Counted from the stretch's first letter, positions 41,715-56,234 are shown. The stretch: DNA of 64,000 bases from Salvelinus alpinus (GCF_045679555.1 NC_092091.1:68762314-68826313), one strand, 5' to 3'. Translations and numbers: made by a program. The notes: generated from the letters alone by a model not told the origin.

Positions 41715-42914
41715 ACATCTCCCTAAAAGTTTGTTTTTGTATACAACTTGTCTTGGAATGTTTGAATGTTTTGTATTTTGTATGAAAATCAAACAAATAC
41801 TGTCTTCTGAATAAAATTACTAAAATCAAATTTGGCCTTTACTGTGACTTCCATTGAATTTTGTCTTTGTGAACATGCAGCATCTGAAACGTTTGAAAAT
41901 AATACCGTACACTAACCAAAAACACAACAGCAGGTGGCAGTAATTGGTAAAAGGCGACCCATAGATTTACGTGAGGCGTTGGATTTGACGTTTACGGTTT
42001 ATAACCAATAGCAGCGAACCTTCTCACGTTTGAATGAAGAAGTGGTGGTTTACGTTTACTCCTGCAGCAGGTTTGTTTACTTCATTCAAAAACATTTTCT
42101 TTAGCAAATATTTTAAGTAGCTGTTCATAATAACCATATGAAATAGCTCTGACTTTTTTTTACAGCGCTTTGTAGCCGAATCATTTAAATAGGGGCACGT
42201 TTCATAACGCTAGCCAGTAACTCTAGCTACTGTAGTTAACGGCAATTTACCAAACGTTACACAAATGTTCCCGTGAAGTTCAAATTCTGTTTTATCTCTG
42301 TCCTTCCACAGGGAATAATATACCCAATGGTATGGGTATTAGCTCATTTAAGTCAATGTAATGGTAACGTTATTTTCCGTAGCCCGTTAGTTACATACTG
42401 TACATCGGGGTGTATTAATTCCGGCGATTCTGTTGCAAAACGTTTCTGAAACGGAGCGGGACCTACCTGAATTTGTCCAATAGAAACTCTCGTTTTAGTT
42501 GTCAACGAAACTTGTTGCCAATTCGTGGTGGAAGATTACACCCCACGAGTGAGTTCTTTAGTAAATAAGGATTTGTCCTTAACCTTTACCTAGGCAAGTC
42601 AGTTAAGTAAATAAAATAAAAAATACATTGCAGAACGTTTCGTCTGTTGCAAAATGTTCTACAAGGGAAACCATTTACTCCAAACCAAAAACATTTTTCC
42701 ACAAAAATGTGTTTCTATTGGGGAAATGTAGGTAGGTCCCGCCCCCATTTCGCTCTGTTTGCTGATGGAATCTGACTAATGAATACACCCCAGCACTTTT
42801 GTCTAAAAGCTAGCTAGTCAGGCAAGTTGGTAACATGTCTGATATGGCTCCAACAATAATACCAGGTTGTTTGTATTCTGACAGTAGCCCAGCCACTTAA
42901 GCTATCATCATCAT
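41715..42914. other. Region right of the Harbinger pair, no gene recognised
   Basis: An AATAAA-bearing stretch near 41809 resembles a transcript end, but no exon could be tied to it. About 42575-42625 ('taaataaggatttgtcctt', 'ttagttaagtaaataaa'-like) is the 3' tail of an HpaI-type SINE or its LINE partner. Confidence 0.4.
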
Positions 42915-43224
42915 GTTCACGAGAAGATTACTACCATTGTGCCCTCCAAGCTCATCACTAAGCTAAGGACCCTAAGACTGAATACCTCCCTCTGCAACTG
43001 GATCCTGGACTTCCTGACTGGCTGGCCCCAGAGGGTGAGGGTAAGAATCAAAACATCCACCACACTGACCCTCAACACGTGGGCTCCTCAGGAGTACATG
43101 CATAGTCCCCTCCTATACTCCCTGTTCACCCGATACTACGTAACTGCGCACAACTCCCAACACCATTATTAAGTTTGCCGACGGTGGGAGGCCTGATCAC
43201 TGACGTCGATGAGACATCCTATAG

Positions 43225-43605
43225 CAGGGATGGGCAACTGATGGGGGTGGGGGCCACAAAAAAACAGAACTCATCATAAGGGGCTGCAGTGGCTTGTGGG
43301 TCAGCTACTTTTCTGCAATTATACTTATTTTGCCATAGGGTGGAGCCAAATGTTTGCCGTTTTTAATATGATAACTGATGATCAATGGGCCCCAGTCGGT
43401 AATTCGACCTTGCTTACTACAAGTTTAGATAGCTGGCCGCTAGACTAACTTACCAATCTAAAAATGCTTTGCTGACATGGGCTATGCTGATGCACAAGCA
43501 CATTTTGAAATTGCACCTTATGTATTCTATTCTAACTCTCAACAGTAAATTGAGACAAACTTTTTTGTTATTGGTCCGCGGGCCTACAAAAGTTGACCAT
43601 CCCTG
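43225..43605. mobile_element. hAT-type MITE with 8-bp target duplication
   Basis: Ends CAGGGATGGGCAACT and AGTTGACCATCCCTG are inverted repeats. They are flanked by TCCTATAG (43217-43224) and GCCTATAG (43606-43613), a 7/8 match at the size expected for hAT elements. It splits the L2 LINE fragment. Confidence 0.88.
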
Positions 43606-43796
43606 GCCTATAGGGAGGAGGTCAGAGACCTGGCAGTGTGGTGCCAGGACAACAACCTCTTCCCCCAATGTCAGCAAGACAAAGGAGCTGATCGTGGACT
43701 ACAGGAAACGGAGGGCCGAGCATGTCCTCATCCACATCAACAGGGCTGTAATGGAGCTGGTCGAGAGCTCAAGTTCCTCGGTGTCCACATCACTTA

Positions 43797-44135
43797 AAGC
43801 CAATTTATGCCTACTCCGTATTTGCCATCCGGAGGGTTTGACATAATTGCGGAGCCTCCGGAGGCCAAATCAAGCTCTACCATATCGCCTTGCATCTCCC
43901 AAATGTTGTAACAATGCCTAAGGCTCCGTATAGCTCCGCATTGACATGATTGGTTGATTGTAGGTGTTGGCGGGAGGTGCTGTATAAACAGAAACTCACT
44001 TCCTTGACAACTTGTTTCACAAGAGCTCTGCTCTATGAAGCGCAAGAAGTATGAACGCTCTGACTTCTGCGGAGGCCGCATGGCAGTAAATACTGTACGG
44101 CCACTGCAGATGTCCGATTGACCATGCAGAGCCTT
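43797..44135. mobile_element. Second insert in L2 LINE fragment
   Basis: About 340 bp interrupts LINE sequence between 'gtgtccacatcac' and 'gatctgtcatggtcc'. TTAAAG-like sequence is on both sides ('acttaaag' and 'ctttaaag'). The interior holds no coding family that I know. It is probably a non-autonomous DNA transposon. Confidence 0.5.
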
Positions 44136-44270
44136 TAAAGATCTGTCATGGTCCAAACACACCAACACAGTTGTGTAGAGGGCACGACAATGCCTCTTCC
44201 CACTCAGGAGGCTGAAAAGATTTGGCAAAGGCCTTCAGATCCTCAAAAGGTTAAACTTCTTAAGGATCTG

Positions 44271-45419
44271 CCCCTTTTTTTCAATTTTCGCCTCTAACTG
44301 CCTATAGCTCAGGCCCTGAAGCAAGGATATGCATATTCTTGGTACCATTTGAAAGGAAACACTTTGAAGTTTGTGGAAATGTGAAAGTAATGTAGGAGAA
44401 TATAACACAATAGATCTGGTAAAAGATCATTCAAAATTCAAAAGGCACTCGCACATCTGAGCAATATTTTTTGCAGGTGCATGGTAACAGTTGAACAGGA
44501 TGAAGGAAAAAGGAAACCGCACACTGCTCTTGATAATATCACTGATCTTTAATAAGCTTACCTATCGGCCTCACGGCCTTCGTCGGAGCTTTTCGTGAGT
44601 AAAAAAAAAAATAGCACCCTTATGTAGACCTAGCCCCACCCACATCCGTTCCACTCATCGAAAGGGGTTGAGGCGAAGGAAAAACAAATAAGTGCTACCA
44701 AATATAACAATATGCATTTCATAAATATTTGAATAAAGTGTGTAAATAAGACGTATTAAACACGTCTGTAAAACCACAATGAGGACATAGACCTACCGAG
44801 CAAGTTTTCATTAATCATTGGGTACATCGTACGAAAAACAGTCATCTTAAATAAGAGCATAGTTCATGTTCAAATTCACAACATAACATACATAGGCAAA
44901 AGATAATACAAAGGAAAAAAACAACCGTTCTTTTGTATTTTATTTGTACCATCTTTGAAATGCAAGAAAAAGGCCATAATGTATTATTCCAGCCCAGGTT
45001 CAATATACATTTTGGCCACTAGATGGCAGCAGTGTATGTGCAAAGTTTTAGCCTGATCCAATGAACCATTGCATTTCTGTTCAAATTTTGTATCAAGACT
45101 GCCCAAATATGGCAAATTTGTTTATTAATAACTTTATGTTAAAAATTGTACACTCTCCTCCTACAACAGTATTGTATTATTTCACTGTAATAGCTACTGT
45201 AAATTGGACAGTGCAGTTAGATTAACAAGAATTTAAGCTTTCTGCCAATATCAGATATGTCTATGTCCTGGGAAATGTTCTTGTTACTTACAACCTCATG
45301 CTAATCGCATTAGCCTACGTTAGCTCAACTGTCCAGTGGAAGGGACACCTTCCAACTAACTTGCCTAGTTAAATAAATACAGATAAATACATTCTAAAGT
45401 ATAATTTCACCAGGTCATC
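44271..45419. repeat. Dispersed salmonid-type repeats
   Basis: Two blocks (about 44275-44430 and 44940-45240) look like halves of one dispersed repeat ('cctatagctcaggccctgaagca' and 'ggccactagatggcagcagtg'). They are split by an insert with 'cggcctcacggccttcgtcg'. No gene was recognised. Confidence 0.45.
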
Positions 45420-45775
45420 TAAGTCAGGCATTTCAACAGTGGCACGCACAGCATTCTCCCTTAAAATGTGTGACATTGTGTTGTGTGACAACTGCACATT
45501 TTAGTGGCCTTTTATTGTCCCCAGCACAAGGTGCAATGATCATGCTATTTAATCATCTTCTTGATATGCCACACCTGTCAGGTGGATGGATTATCTTGAC
45601 AAAGGATAAATTGCTCACTAACAGAGATGTAAACAAATTTGAGCACACTATTTGAGAGAAATATGCATTTTGTGCATATGGAACATTTCTGGACTCTTGA
45701 ATTTCAGCTCATGAAACATGGGACCAACACTTTCCATGTTGTGTTTATATTTTTGTAAAGTGTAATTTGTTTCTC
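45420..45775 (-). mobile_element. Tc1-like transposon end fragment
   Basis: 'gatatgccacacctgtcagg' and 'catgaaacatgggaccaaca' match the terminal third of the Tc1-like family whose other end is at 59234. Only this part is present here. Confidence 0.7.
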
Positions 45776-45784
45776 TTCACTTGG

Positions 45785-46330
45785 CCCTAATACTCTCCCG
45801 ACCGTAGATTGTTACATACACCACCCCATTTCCGAAAATGGATTGCTCCTACAGACAGTGAGTCACGTGGCGGTGGCTTGCTTTATAAAGCAGGCAGACG
45901 GGTATCCAGCTTAACTATTCGATTTAACGTTAGAATGGGTAAAAAGAGAGATCTAAGGGACTTTGAGCGTGGTATGGTCGTCGGTTCCAGGCGCGCAGGG
46001 TCCAGTATATCACAAACGGCCGCCCTCCTGGGCTTTTCACGCACTACCGTGTCTGTGGTTTACCGAGAATGGCGCGACAAACAAAAAACATCCAGTCAGC
46101 GCCAGTCTAGTGGGCGTAAACAGCTCGTTGATAAGAGGGGTCGAAGGAGATTGGAAAGAATCGTGCAAACTAACAGGCGGGCTACAATTAGACAAATAAC
46201 GGCGCAGTACAACAGTGGTGTGCAAAACTGCATCTCTGAATGCACAACTCGTCGATCCTTGTCACGGATGGGCTATTGCAGCAGACGGCGGGCACATGAG
46301 GAGTGGAAAAACACCGCCTGTGTAGATAAG
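45785..46330 (+). mobile_element. Tc1-like transposon fragment, N-terminal transposase
   Basis: The + strand encodes a transposase start from about 45935: MGKKRDLRDFERGMVVGSRR, then the helix-turn-helix SISQTAALLGFSRTTVSVV and a second DNA-binding half (GRRRLERIVQTNRRATIRQI). The coding part ends abruptly at EEWKNTA without the catalytic domain, so the element is truncated or internally deleted. Confidence 0.8.
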
Positions 46331-46836
46331 GTAAAGGAGTCAATGGAACACACTGCGTTCCAACATTGACCAGATTTTCGCACATTCAACAAATCTGATC
46401 TAACAAAGTGGATATTCGTCAAATCAGGTCCGATTTTGATATATTTGGCTGTTTTCGCTGTATAACATTTAAAAGTTGTCCCTTTTCAGGCTTAGAACTT
46501 AGCATTTAGCAGTCACTTCTAACTCCCGTTCATATAAACTGGTTAGCCTAGCTAGCATACAGAAATCGGTGGTAGTCAGTCGGTTTTAACTAATTACGTT
46601 GATTGGTGACGATGACATGAATGTATTGGGGTTGACATCATAAGTATTATACTCCGATTTTACCTCAACAACAAACAATAGCCTTAAGTTCGATTGACCT
46701 CTTTACCGCATCTGTTGTTGGGAGCGGTCAGCGAATGTTTGTTATTAAAGCATAGAAATGCTGTTTATCTTTTTCATTCTTCAGGCGTGATGTCATACGT
46801 TGGCCCCCTTTATTTATAGAAGGACCCATACACACA
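46331..46836. other. No recognised feature
   Basis: This sequence lies between two Tc1-like fragments, with no exon-like open frame. Confidence 0.35.
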
Positions 46837-47130
46837 GAGTGTATATACAAAACAGTAGGAACACCTGTTCTTTCCATGAGGCTGACCAGGTGAAGGCAAT
46901 GATCCCATGTTGTCACTTGTTAAATCCACTACAATCAGTGTAGATGAAGGTGAGGAGACAGGTTAAAGAAGGATTGTTGAGCCATGAGACCATTGAGACA
47001 CGCTGTCTTTTTGTGCCATTGAGGGTGAAAGAGAAATACAAAAATGTAAGTGCCTTTGAACTGGGTATGGTAGTAGGTGCCAGGCACATCGGTTTGTGTC
47101 AAGAATTGCAACGCTGCTGGGTTTTTCATG
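46837..47130 (+). mobile_element. Tc1-like transposon, left part only
   Basis: It begins with a terminal repeat ('gtgtatatacaaaacagtag') and reaches the transposase N-terminus (FELGMVVGARHIGLCQELQR in one frame), where it is cut at 47131 by the L2-type LINE tail. No continuation was found beyond that LINE. Confidence 0.65.
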
Positions 47131-50100
47131 CTCAAATCAAATATAACTTTATTTGACACATGGGCTGAATAAAACAAGTGTAGACCTTACTGTGAAATGC
47201 TTACTTATAAGCCCTTAACCAACAGGTCAGTTAAAGAAGAGTTAAGAAAATATTTACCAAATAGACTAAAGTAAAAAATAATAAACACAATAAGAACAAC
47301 AAGGCTATATACAGGTGGTACCAGTACCGAGTCAGTGTGCAGGTGTGAGGTAATTTGTACATGTAGGTAGGGGTGGAGTGACTATGCATAGATAATAAAC
47401 AACGAGTAGCAGCAGTGTACAAAAGGGAGGAGGGGTGGTCAATGTAGTCCGGTGGCAATTTTATTAATTGTTCAGAAGTCTTATGGCTTGGGGGTAGAAG
47501 CTGTTGAGGAGCCTTTTGGTCCTAGACTGGTGCCTCTGGTACCGCTTGCCGTGCGGTAGCAGAGAAAACAGTCTCTACCTTGGGTGACTGGAGTCTGACA
47601 ATTTTATGGGCTTTCCTCTGACACCGCCTATTATATAGGTCCTGGATGGCAGGAAGCTTGGCTCCAGTGATGTACTGGGGCCATACGCACTACCCTCTGT
47701 AGCGCCTTACGGTCAGATGCCGAGCAGTTGCCATACCAGGCGGTGATGCAACCGGTCAGGATGCTCTCGATGGTGCAGAACCTTTTGAGGATCTGAGGAC
47801 CCGTGAGCTGTAGAACCTTTTCAAGATCTGGGGACCCATGCCAAATCTTTTGTCTCCTGAGGGGGAAAAGGTTTTGTTTTGCCCTCTTCACGACGGTCTT
47901 GGTATGTTTGGACCATGATAGTTCATTGGTGACGTGGACACCAAGGAACTAGAAACTCTCAACCCTCACCACTACAGCCCCGTCAATGTTAATGGGGGCC
48001 TGTTCAGCTCGCCTTTTCCTGTAGTCCACGATCAGCTCCTTTGTCTTGCTCACATTGAGGGAGAGGTTGTTGTCCTGGCACCACACTGACAGTTTTCTGA
48101 CCACCTCCCTATAGGCCGTCTCATCGTTGTCAGTGATCAGGCCTACCACTGTTGTCGTCAGCAAACTTAATGATGGTTTTGGAGTCGTGTTTGGCCACGC
48201 AGTCGTGGTTGAACAGGGAGTACAGGAGGGGACTAAGTACACACCCCTGAGGGGCCCCAGTGTTAAGGATCAGTGTGGCAGACGTGTTGTTGCCTACTCT
48301 TACCACCTGGGGGCTGCCCGTCAGGAAGTCCAGGATCCAGTTGCAGAGAGAGTTGTTTAGTCCCAGAGTCCTTAGCTTAGTGCTGAGCTTTTTTTATTTA
48401 TTTTTATTTCACCTTTTTTTAACCAGTTAGGCTAGTTGAGAACAAGTTCTCATTTACAACTGCGACCTGGCCAAGATAAAGCAAAGCAGAGCGACACAAA
48501 CAACAACACAGAGTTAAACATGGACTAAACAAACGTACAGTCAATATCACAATTGAAAAAGTCTAAATACAGTGTGTGCAAATGGCGTAAGGAGGTAAGG
48601 CAATAAATATGCCATAGTAGCAAAGTAATTACAATTTAGTAAATTAACACTGAAGGGATAGATGTGCAGATGATGATGTGCAACTAGAGATACTGGTGTG
48701 CAAAAAAGTTAATAAAAACAATATGGGGATGAGGTAGGTAGTTGGATGGGCCATTTACAGATGGGCTGTGTACAGATGGGCTGTGTACAGCTGCAGCGAT
48801 CGGTAAGCTGCTCAGATAGCTCATGCTTGAAGTTAGTGAGGGAGATATGTCTCCAACTTCAGCGATTTTTGCAATTTGTTCCAGTCATTGGCAGCAGAGA
48901 ACTGGAAGGAAAGGCGGCCAAAGGGGTGTTGGCTTTGGGGATGACCAGTGAGCTAAGGCGGAGCTTTACCTAGCAAAGACTTATAGATGGCCTGGAGCCA
49001 GTGGGTCTGGCGACGAATATGTAGCGAGGGCCAGCCGATGAGAGCATACAGGTCGCAGTGTTGTTTGAGTGGTATATGGGGCTTTGGTGACAAAACGGAT
49101 GGCACTGTGATAGACTGCATACAGTTTGTTGAGTAGAGTGTTGGAGGCTGTTTTGTAAATGACATCGTCGAGGATCGGTAGGATAGTCCGTTTGGCAGCG
49201 TGAGTGAAGGATGCTTTGTTGCGAAATAGGAAGCTGATTCTAGATTTTATTTTGGTTTGGCGATGCTTACTATGAGTCCGGAAGGAGAGTTTACAGTCTA
49301 ACCAGACACCTAGGTATTTATAGTTGTCCACATATTCTAAATCGGAACCATCCAGAGTAGTGATGCTAGTCGGGCGGGCGGGTGCGGGCAGCGATCGGTT
49401 GAAGAGCATGCATTTAGTTTCATTTGCATTTAAGAGCAGTTGGAGGCCACGGAAGGAGTGTTGTATGGCATTGAAGCTCGTTTGGAGGTTTGTTAACACA
49501 GTATCCAAAGAAGGGCCAGATGTATACAGAATGGTGTCGTCTGCGTAGAGGTGGATCAAGGAATCACCCGCAGCAAGAGTGACATCGTTGATATATACAG
49601 AGAAAAGGGTCGGCCCGAGAATTGAACCCTGTGGTACCCCCATAGACTGCCAGAGATTCAGACAACAGGCCCTCCGATTTGACACACTGAACTCTGTCTG
49701 AGAAGTAGTTGGTGAACCAGGCGAGGCAGTCATTTGAGAAACCAAGGCTGTTGAGTCTGCCGATAAGAATACGGTGATTGACAGAGTCAAAAGCCTTGGC
49801 CAGGTGGATGAAGACGACTGCACAGTACTGTCTTTTATCGATGGAGGTTATGATATTGTTTAGTACCTTGAGCGTGGCTGAGGTGCACCCGTGACCAGCT
49901 CGGAAACCGGATTGCACAGCGGAGAAGGTACGGTGCGATTCGAAATGGTCAGTGATCTGTTTATCTTGGCTTTAGAAAGGCAGGGCAGGATGGATATAGG
50001 TCTGTAACAGTTTGGGTCTAGCGTGTCACCACCTTTGAAGAGGGTGATGACGTGGTAGCTTTCCAATCTTTAGGAATCTCAGACCATACGAAAGAGAGGT

Positions 50101-52690
50101 TGAACAGACTGGTAATAGGGGTTGCAACAATGGCGGCAGATAATTTTAGAAAGAGAGGGCCCAGATTGTCTAGCCCAGCTGATTTGTACAGGTCCAGGTT
50201 TTGCAGCTCTCTCAGAAATTTGCTATCTGTATTTGTGTGAAGGAGAAGCTGGAGAGGCTTGGGCAAGTAGTTGCGTGGGTGTGGAGCGGTTGGCCGGGGT
50301 TTGGGTAGCCAGGAGGAAAGTATGGCCAGCCGTAGAGAAATGCTAATTGAATTTCTCAATTATCGTGGATTTATTGGTGGTGACAGTGTTTCCTATCCTC
50401 ATTGCAGTGGGCAGCTGGGTTGAGGTGCTCTTATTCTCCATGGACTTTAGTGTCCCAAAACCTTTTGGAGTTAGAGCTACAGGATGCAAATTTCTGTTAG
50501 GAAAGTAAAGGCTAGCTTTTTCAAACTGACTGCGTGTATTGGTTCCTGACTTCCCTGAAAAGTTGCATATCGCGGGGACTATTCGATGCTAGTGCAGTCC
50601 GCCACAGGATGTTTTTGTGCTGGTCAAGGGCAGTCAGGTCTGGAGTGAACCAAGGGCTATATCTGTTCTTAGTTCAACATTTTTTGAGAGGGGCATGCTT
50701 ATTTAAGATGGTGAGGAAATTACTTTTAAAGAACGACCAGGGATCCTCTACTGACGGGATGAGGTCAATATCCTTCCAGGATACCCGGGCCAGGTCGATT
50801 AGAAAGGCCTGCTCGCAGAAGTGTTTTAGGGAGAGTTTGACAGTGATGAGGGGTGGTCGTTTGACCGTGGACCGATAGCGGATGCAGGCAATGAGGCAGT
50901 GATCACTGAGATCCTGATTGAAAACAGCAGAGGTGTATTTGGAGGACAAGTTGGTCAGGATAATATCTGAGGTTGCCCATGTTTACGGATTTAGGGTTGT
51001 ACCTGGTGGGTTCCTTGATAATTTGTGTGAGATTTAGGGCATCTAGTTTAGATTGTAAGGACTGCCGGGGTGTTAAGCATATCCCAGTTTAGGTCACCTA
51101 ACAGAATGAACTCTGAAGATAGATTGGGGGGCAATCAATTCTCATATGGTGTCCAGGGCACAGCTGGGAGCTGAGGGGGGTCTATAACAGGTGGCAACAG
51201 TGAGAGACTTATTTCTGGAGAGATTTTTTTTTTTTAATTAGAAGCTCTAACTGTTTGGGCATAGACCTGGAAAGTATGACAGAACTTTTCAGGCTATCTC
51301 TGCAGTAGATTGCAACTCCTCCCCCTTTGGCAGTTCTATCTTGACGGAAAATGTTGTAGTTGGGAATGGAAATCTCAGAATTTTTGGTGCCCTTCCTAAG
51401 CCAGGATTTAGACACGGCAAGGACATCAGGGTTGGCGTACTGTGCTAAAACAAACTGAGGGAGGAGGCTTCTGATGTTAACATGCATGAAACCAAGGCTT
51501 TTACGGTTACAGAAGTCAACACATGAGAGCGCCTGGGGACACAGTGCCCGGGTTAACCTCTACATCACCCGAGGAACAGAGGAGGAGTAGGATGAGGGTA
51601 CAGCTAAAGGCTATCAAAACTGGTCTTCTAGTGCGTTGGGGACAGAGAATAAATGGAGCAGATTTCTGGGCGTGGTAGGATAAATTCAGGGCATAATGTA
51701 CAGACAAGGGTATGGTAGGGTGCAGGTACAGTGGAGGTAAACCGTGGCATTGAGTGATGATAAGAGAGGTTCCATCTCTGGACGCACTAGTTATGCTGGA
51801 TGAGGTCACCGCATGTGTGGGAGATGGGATAAAAGAGGTATCTGTGGCATGATGAGTGGGACTAGGGGCTCCGCAGTAAACTAAAACAATGATAACTATC
51901 CTAACAACAGTATACAAGGCATATTGACATTAGAGAGACATAAATCGAGGCATAAAGCAATCACAGGTGTTGATTGCGAGAGCTAGCTAAGACAACAATG
52001 GGTAAGACAACAACAGTTAATCAGCTAAGATAACAACAGGTAAAATGGTGATGAATGGGCAGAGAGGGTCAGTTAACTACACACAGGGCCTGAGTTCAAG
52101 GCCGGGGCTGACAGATAAACAAAATAAACAGCTTAGTGGGCACTATGGTGTTTAAAGGCTGATCTGTAGTCAATGAACAGCATTCTCACATAGGTGTTCC
52201 TTTTGTTCAGGTGGGAAAGGGCAGTGTGGATTGAGTTTCCGTCATCTGTGGATCTGTTGGGGCTGTAAGCGAATTGGAGTGGGTCTAGGGTGTCCGTGAG
52301 GATGCTGTTGATGTGAGCCATGACCTGCCTTTCAAAGCACTTCATGGCTACCGCCGAGAGTGCTACAGGGCGGTAATCATTTAGGCAGGTTACCTTCGCT
52401 TCCTTGGGCACAGTGACTATGGGGGTCTGCTTGAAACATGTAGGTATTACAGACTGTGTCAGAGAAAGGTTGAAAATGTCAGTGAAGACACTTGACAGTT
52501 GGTCCACGCATGCTTTGAGTACACATCCTGGTAATCCGTCTGGCCCAGCGGCTTTGTGAATGTTGACCTGTTTAAAGGTTTTGTTTACTTTGGCTACGAG
52601 AGCGTTATCACACAGTCACCCAAAACAGCTGGAGCTCTCGTTCATGCTTCAGTGTTGCTTGCTTCGAAGCGAGGCATATTTGACAATGGG
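47131..52690 (-). mobile_element. L2-type LINE, minus strand, split by a second LINE
   Basis: The 3' part is at 47131-48390: its tail 'aagtgtagaccttactgtg' is well known in salmonids, and upstream it encodes LSVWCQDNNLSLNVSKTKEL. The 5' side resumes at about 52127-52690 with reverse-transcriptase residues LSSVFTDIFNLSLTQSVIPT and CLNDYRPVALSAVAMKCFER, ending in LFIDYRSAFKHHSAH, where the insert begins. The element is 5'-truncated and frame-broken. AGCTTAGTG occurs on both sides of the insert and may be part of its target duplication. Confidence 0.82.
48391..52120 (-). mobile_element. CR1/L2-group LINE with 2A-like motif, minus strand
   Basis: The 3' end at about 48391 has a T-rich (A-tail) run and the tail 'cttggccaggtcgcagttg'-like. 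Read on the minus strand, endonuclease-region residues FMHVNIRSLLPQFVLAQ are near 51.45 kb. Reverse transcriptase is at 49-50 kb (LNANETKCMLFNRSLPA, MGVPQGSILGPTLFSVYIND, HLYADDTILYTSG). The 2A-like site at 51543-51569 reads GDVEVNPGT. The final Pro is replaced by Thr, so skipping would be expected to fail. Several frame breaks make this copy dead. It inserted into an L2-type LINE. Confidence 0.88.
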
Positions 52691-53159
52691 TTATAATTAT
52701 TATTATTTTTTATCGAATCATGGCTTTGTTAATCAGAATACGATGTTATCAGATCTTTTTCTAAAGTGCTTAGATGTTTCTTTGCAGCAAGACTATTTCT
52801 GACGCATTTCATGACATCCAAATGCAATCAGTTATGTGGAATCTCAATCCCTAAAGAGGGTTTAACCGAACCTCTGCCTGGGAGAAATGTGCTTCCTCAT
52901 ATGATGCGTGCTGCTACCGAACCAAAACAAAACTGTGAATAAAGTCAATACAATTTGCCTCACTTTTTTGAATGAAGTTACTGGGTATAAACATATCATA
53001 TCAAACAATTCATTGGCGACACAATGTTTAGAAGAGGTTCAGAGATCGGAGCATTTATTCCTATCATGCGTATTCTATGTGAAACCATAATGTGCAGTGC
53101 ATGTGCATACGCAAATTCTACAGCCCGTATAGCTTGACCGAGGAATTTTGTTTGCTGGA
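52691..53159. other. No recognised feature
   Basis: AT-rich sequence between the LINE and the start of clear homology to anp32b intron 1. It may be diverged anp32b intron, but I cannot align it. Confidence 0.35.
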
Positions 53160-53928
53160 TACCTTGACCACATTATCCTTGTTTTACTCATTTCCGTTCT
53201 GAATATTTCCTTCAATGTTGTTTACAAAACACTGATATAATGTAACAAACTGCTCTACCAGTCGTTCGCTCAATGGCTAGGCAATCCATTTCCTCCAATA
53301 GATTTGAAGGTAATAATATCATTTTCTCGGTATATTTGCAATTTTTCCTGTTGCTGTGGGGTAGGTAGTCAGGCTTCTCTTGCAGCTCATCAGCTTAAGG
53401 GCAATGGCTAGCCTGTAGCGAGCTTGCTAACAAAAAGCATTGCATGTGTCATTAGTGACTGAACAGCGGGCAAGTGAAGGTAGAACTGTATTGTGCGGTT
53501 CTTCCTCGTGGCAGCTGGTTTAAAGAAACAACCGCGGTGCCTCGACATAAAACATCATGCAACCAAATACTTTTGATGGATCAATAGCTTTATCAATGTT
53601 TGACTTTGTCAGTGTGCAAATCATGATCTTTGATATTCAACGTTAACTTTCTTGACCCATTTTATCAAGACTTTGATTGGGTAACGACTGTCCCTGACTA
53701 GTATGTGTGAACTCTGCTTTTAAACTATTAAATGTAACATTTTGTAGCTAGGAACTGAAGTTGCAAGTATTCATAAAAACTTCAATGGAATAACAACCAT
53801 TCCTATCATTGAGGTCCATATTTTTATGTATTTTTCATCATTACGTTTATATTCAATTATTTATATTTTTAATTCCATAAAGTTAATCTTGCTAACAGGT
53901 TTTCGACAACACTTTGGTATATAGCTAG

Positions 53929-54215
53929 GGCGGCAGGTAGGCTAGCGATTAGCGTGGCCCATGCTATCCAGGATCCTCGGGATGTCCCAACTCAGATGTT
54001 ACCCCATTGAAGTTGACATTTTAAAATGGCTAAGGTTAGGTAAGGGTTAAGGTTTTGGGTAGGGATGTCCCAAGGATCCCAGATGACACTAACCGTTATT
54101 GTTGGGCCAATAACCCGAAAGGTCTCTAGTTCAAATCCCTAACGCGACAAGGTGAAACATCTGTGGGTGTGCCCTAGAGGCACTTAACCCGAATTACTCC
54201 AGGGTCGCCGTAGAT
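53929..54215 (+). repeat. HpaI-type SINE split by a small MITE
   Basis: The tRNA-like head 'gggcggcaggtaggctagcg' at 53929 resumes at about 54093 ('gggccaataacccgaaagg', 'ctagttcaaatccct'). Between them (about 53965-54088) is a palindromic insert with ends 'ccaggatcctcgggatgtccc' and 'gggatgtcccaaggatccc'. Confidence 0.65.
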
Positions 54216-54440
54216 AATTACAGACCCTGGCAGAGACCCCACTCTCCGAGGGTGTCTCAGGACATTTGTGAAATAGAAATAAGCACTCAAATGATTATTT
54301 ATCATGTATGCATAAAATAAAGTTTGCATTCTCAATTGAGTCTGTAGTGCAGCTGTAAACAATGCACGCATGCCTAAAAAAAACTGCATCTTTGAATTTC
54401 ATGGATTACAATTGTACACATTTTTTAAAAATCCTTATAG

Positions 54441-56152
<1,712 letters not shown>

Positions 56153-56234
56153 TAGAGGGGCCCTTTATTTTTTATACACAAGCTTACAGTTATAGTAAAG
56201 TGACATTTGTTTTCTTTTGAAAAATAGATTCAAT

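Larger units (their letters stand above)
42915..44270 (+). mobile_element. L2-type LINE fragment, plus strand, with two inserts
   Basis: Reverse-transcriptase residues [27 protein letters not shown] open the fragment at about 42939. LINE sequence resumes at about 43614-43795 ('cagagacctggcagtgtggtgcc', frame-broken) and again at about 44140-44250. The gaps are two MITE-like inserts. The same LINE family occurs on the minus strand at 47131-52690. Confidence 0.8.

Noticed and set aside
46700-46760. Short match to anp32b intron 1 near 19180 (agcgg-cagcgaatgtttg) that might mark the missing exon 1 region of the inverted copy
   Set aside because: Only about 19 bases align and I could not extend it on either side, so it is not enough to claim homology.
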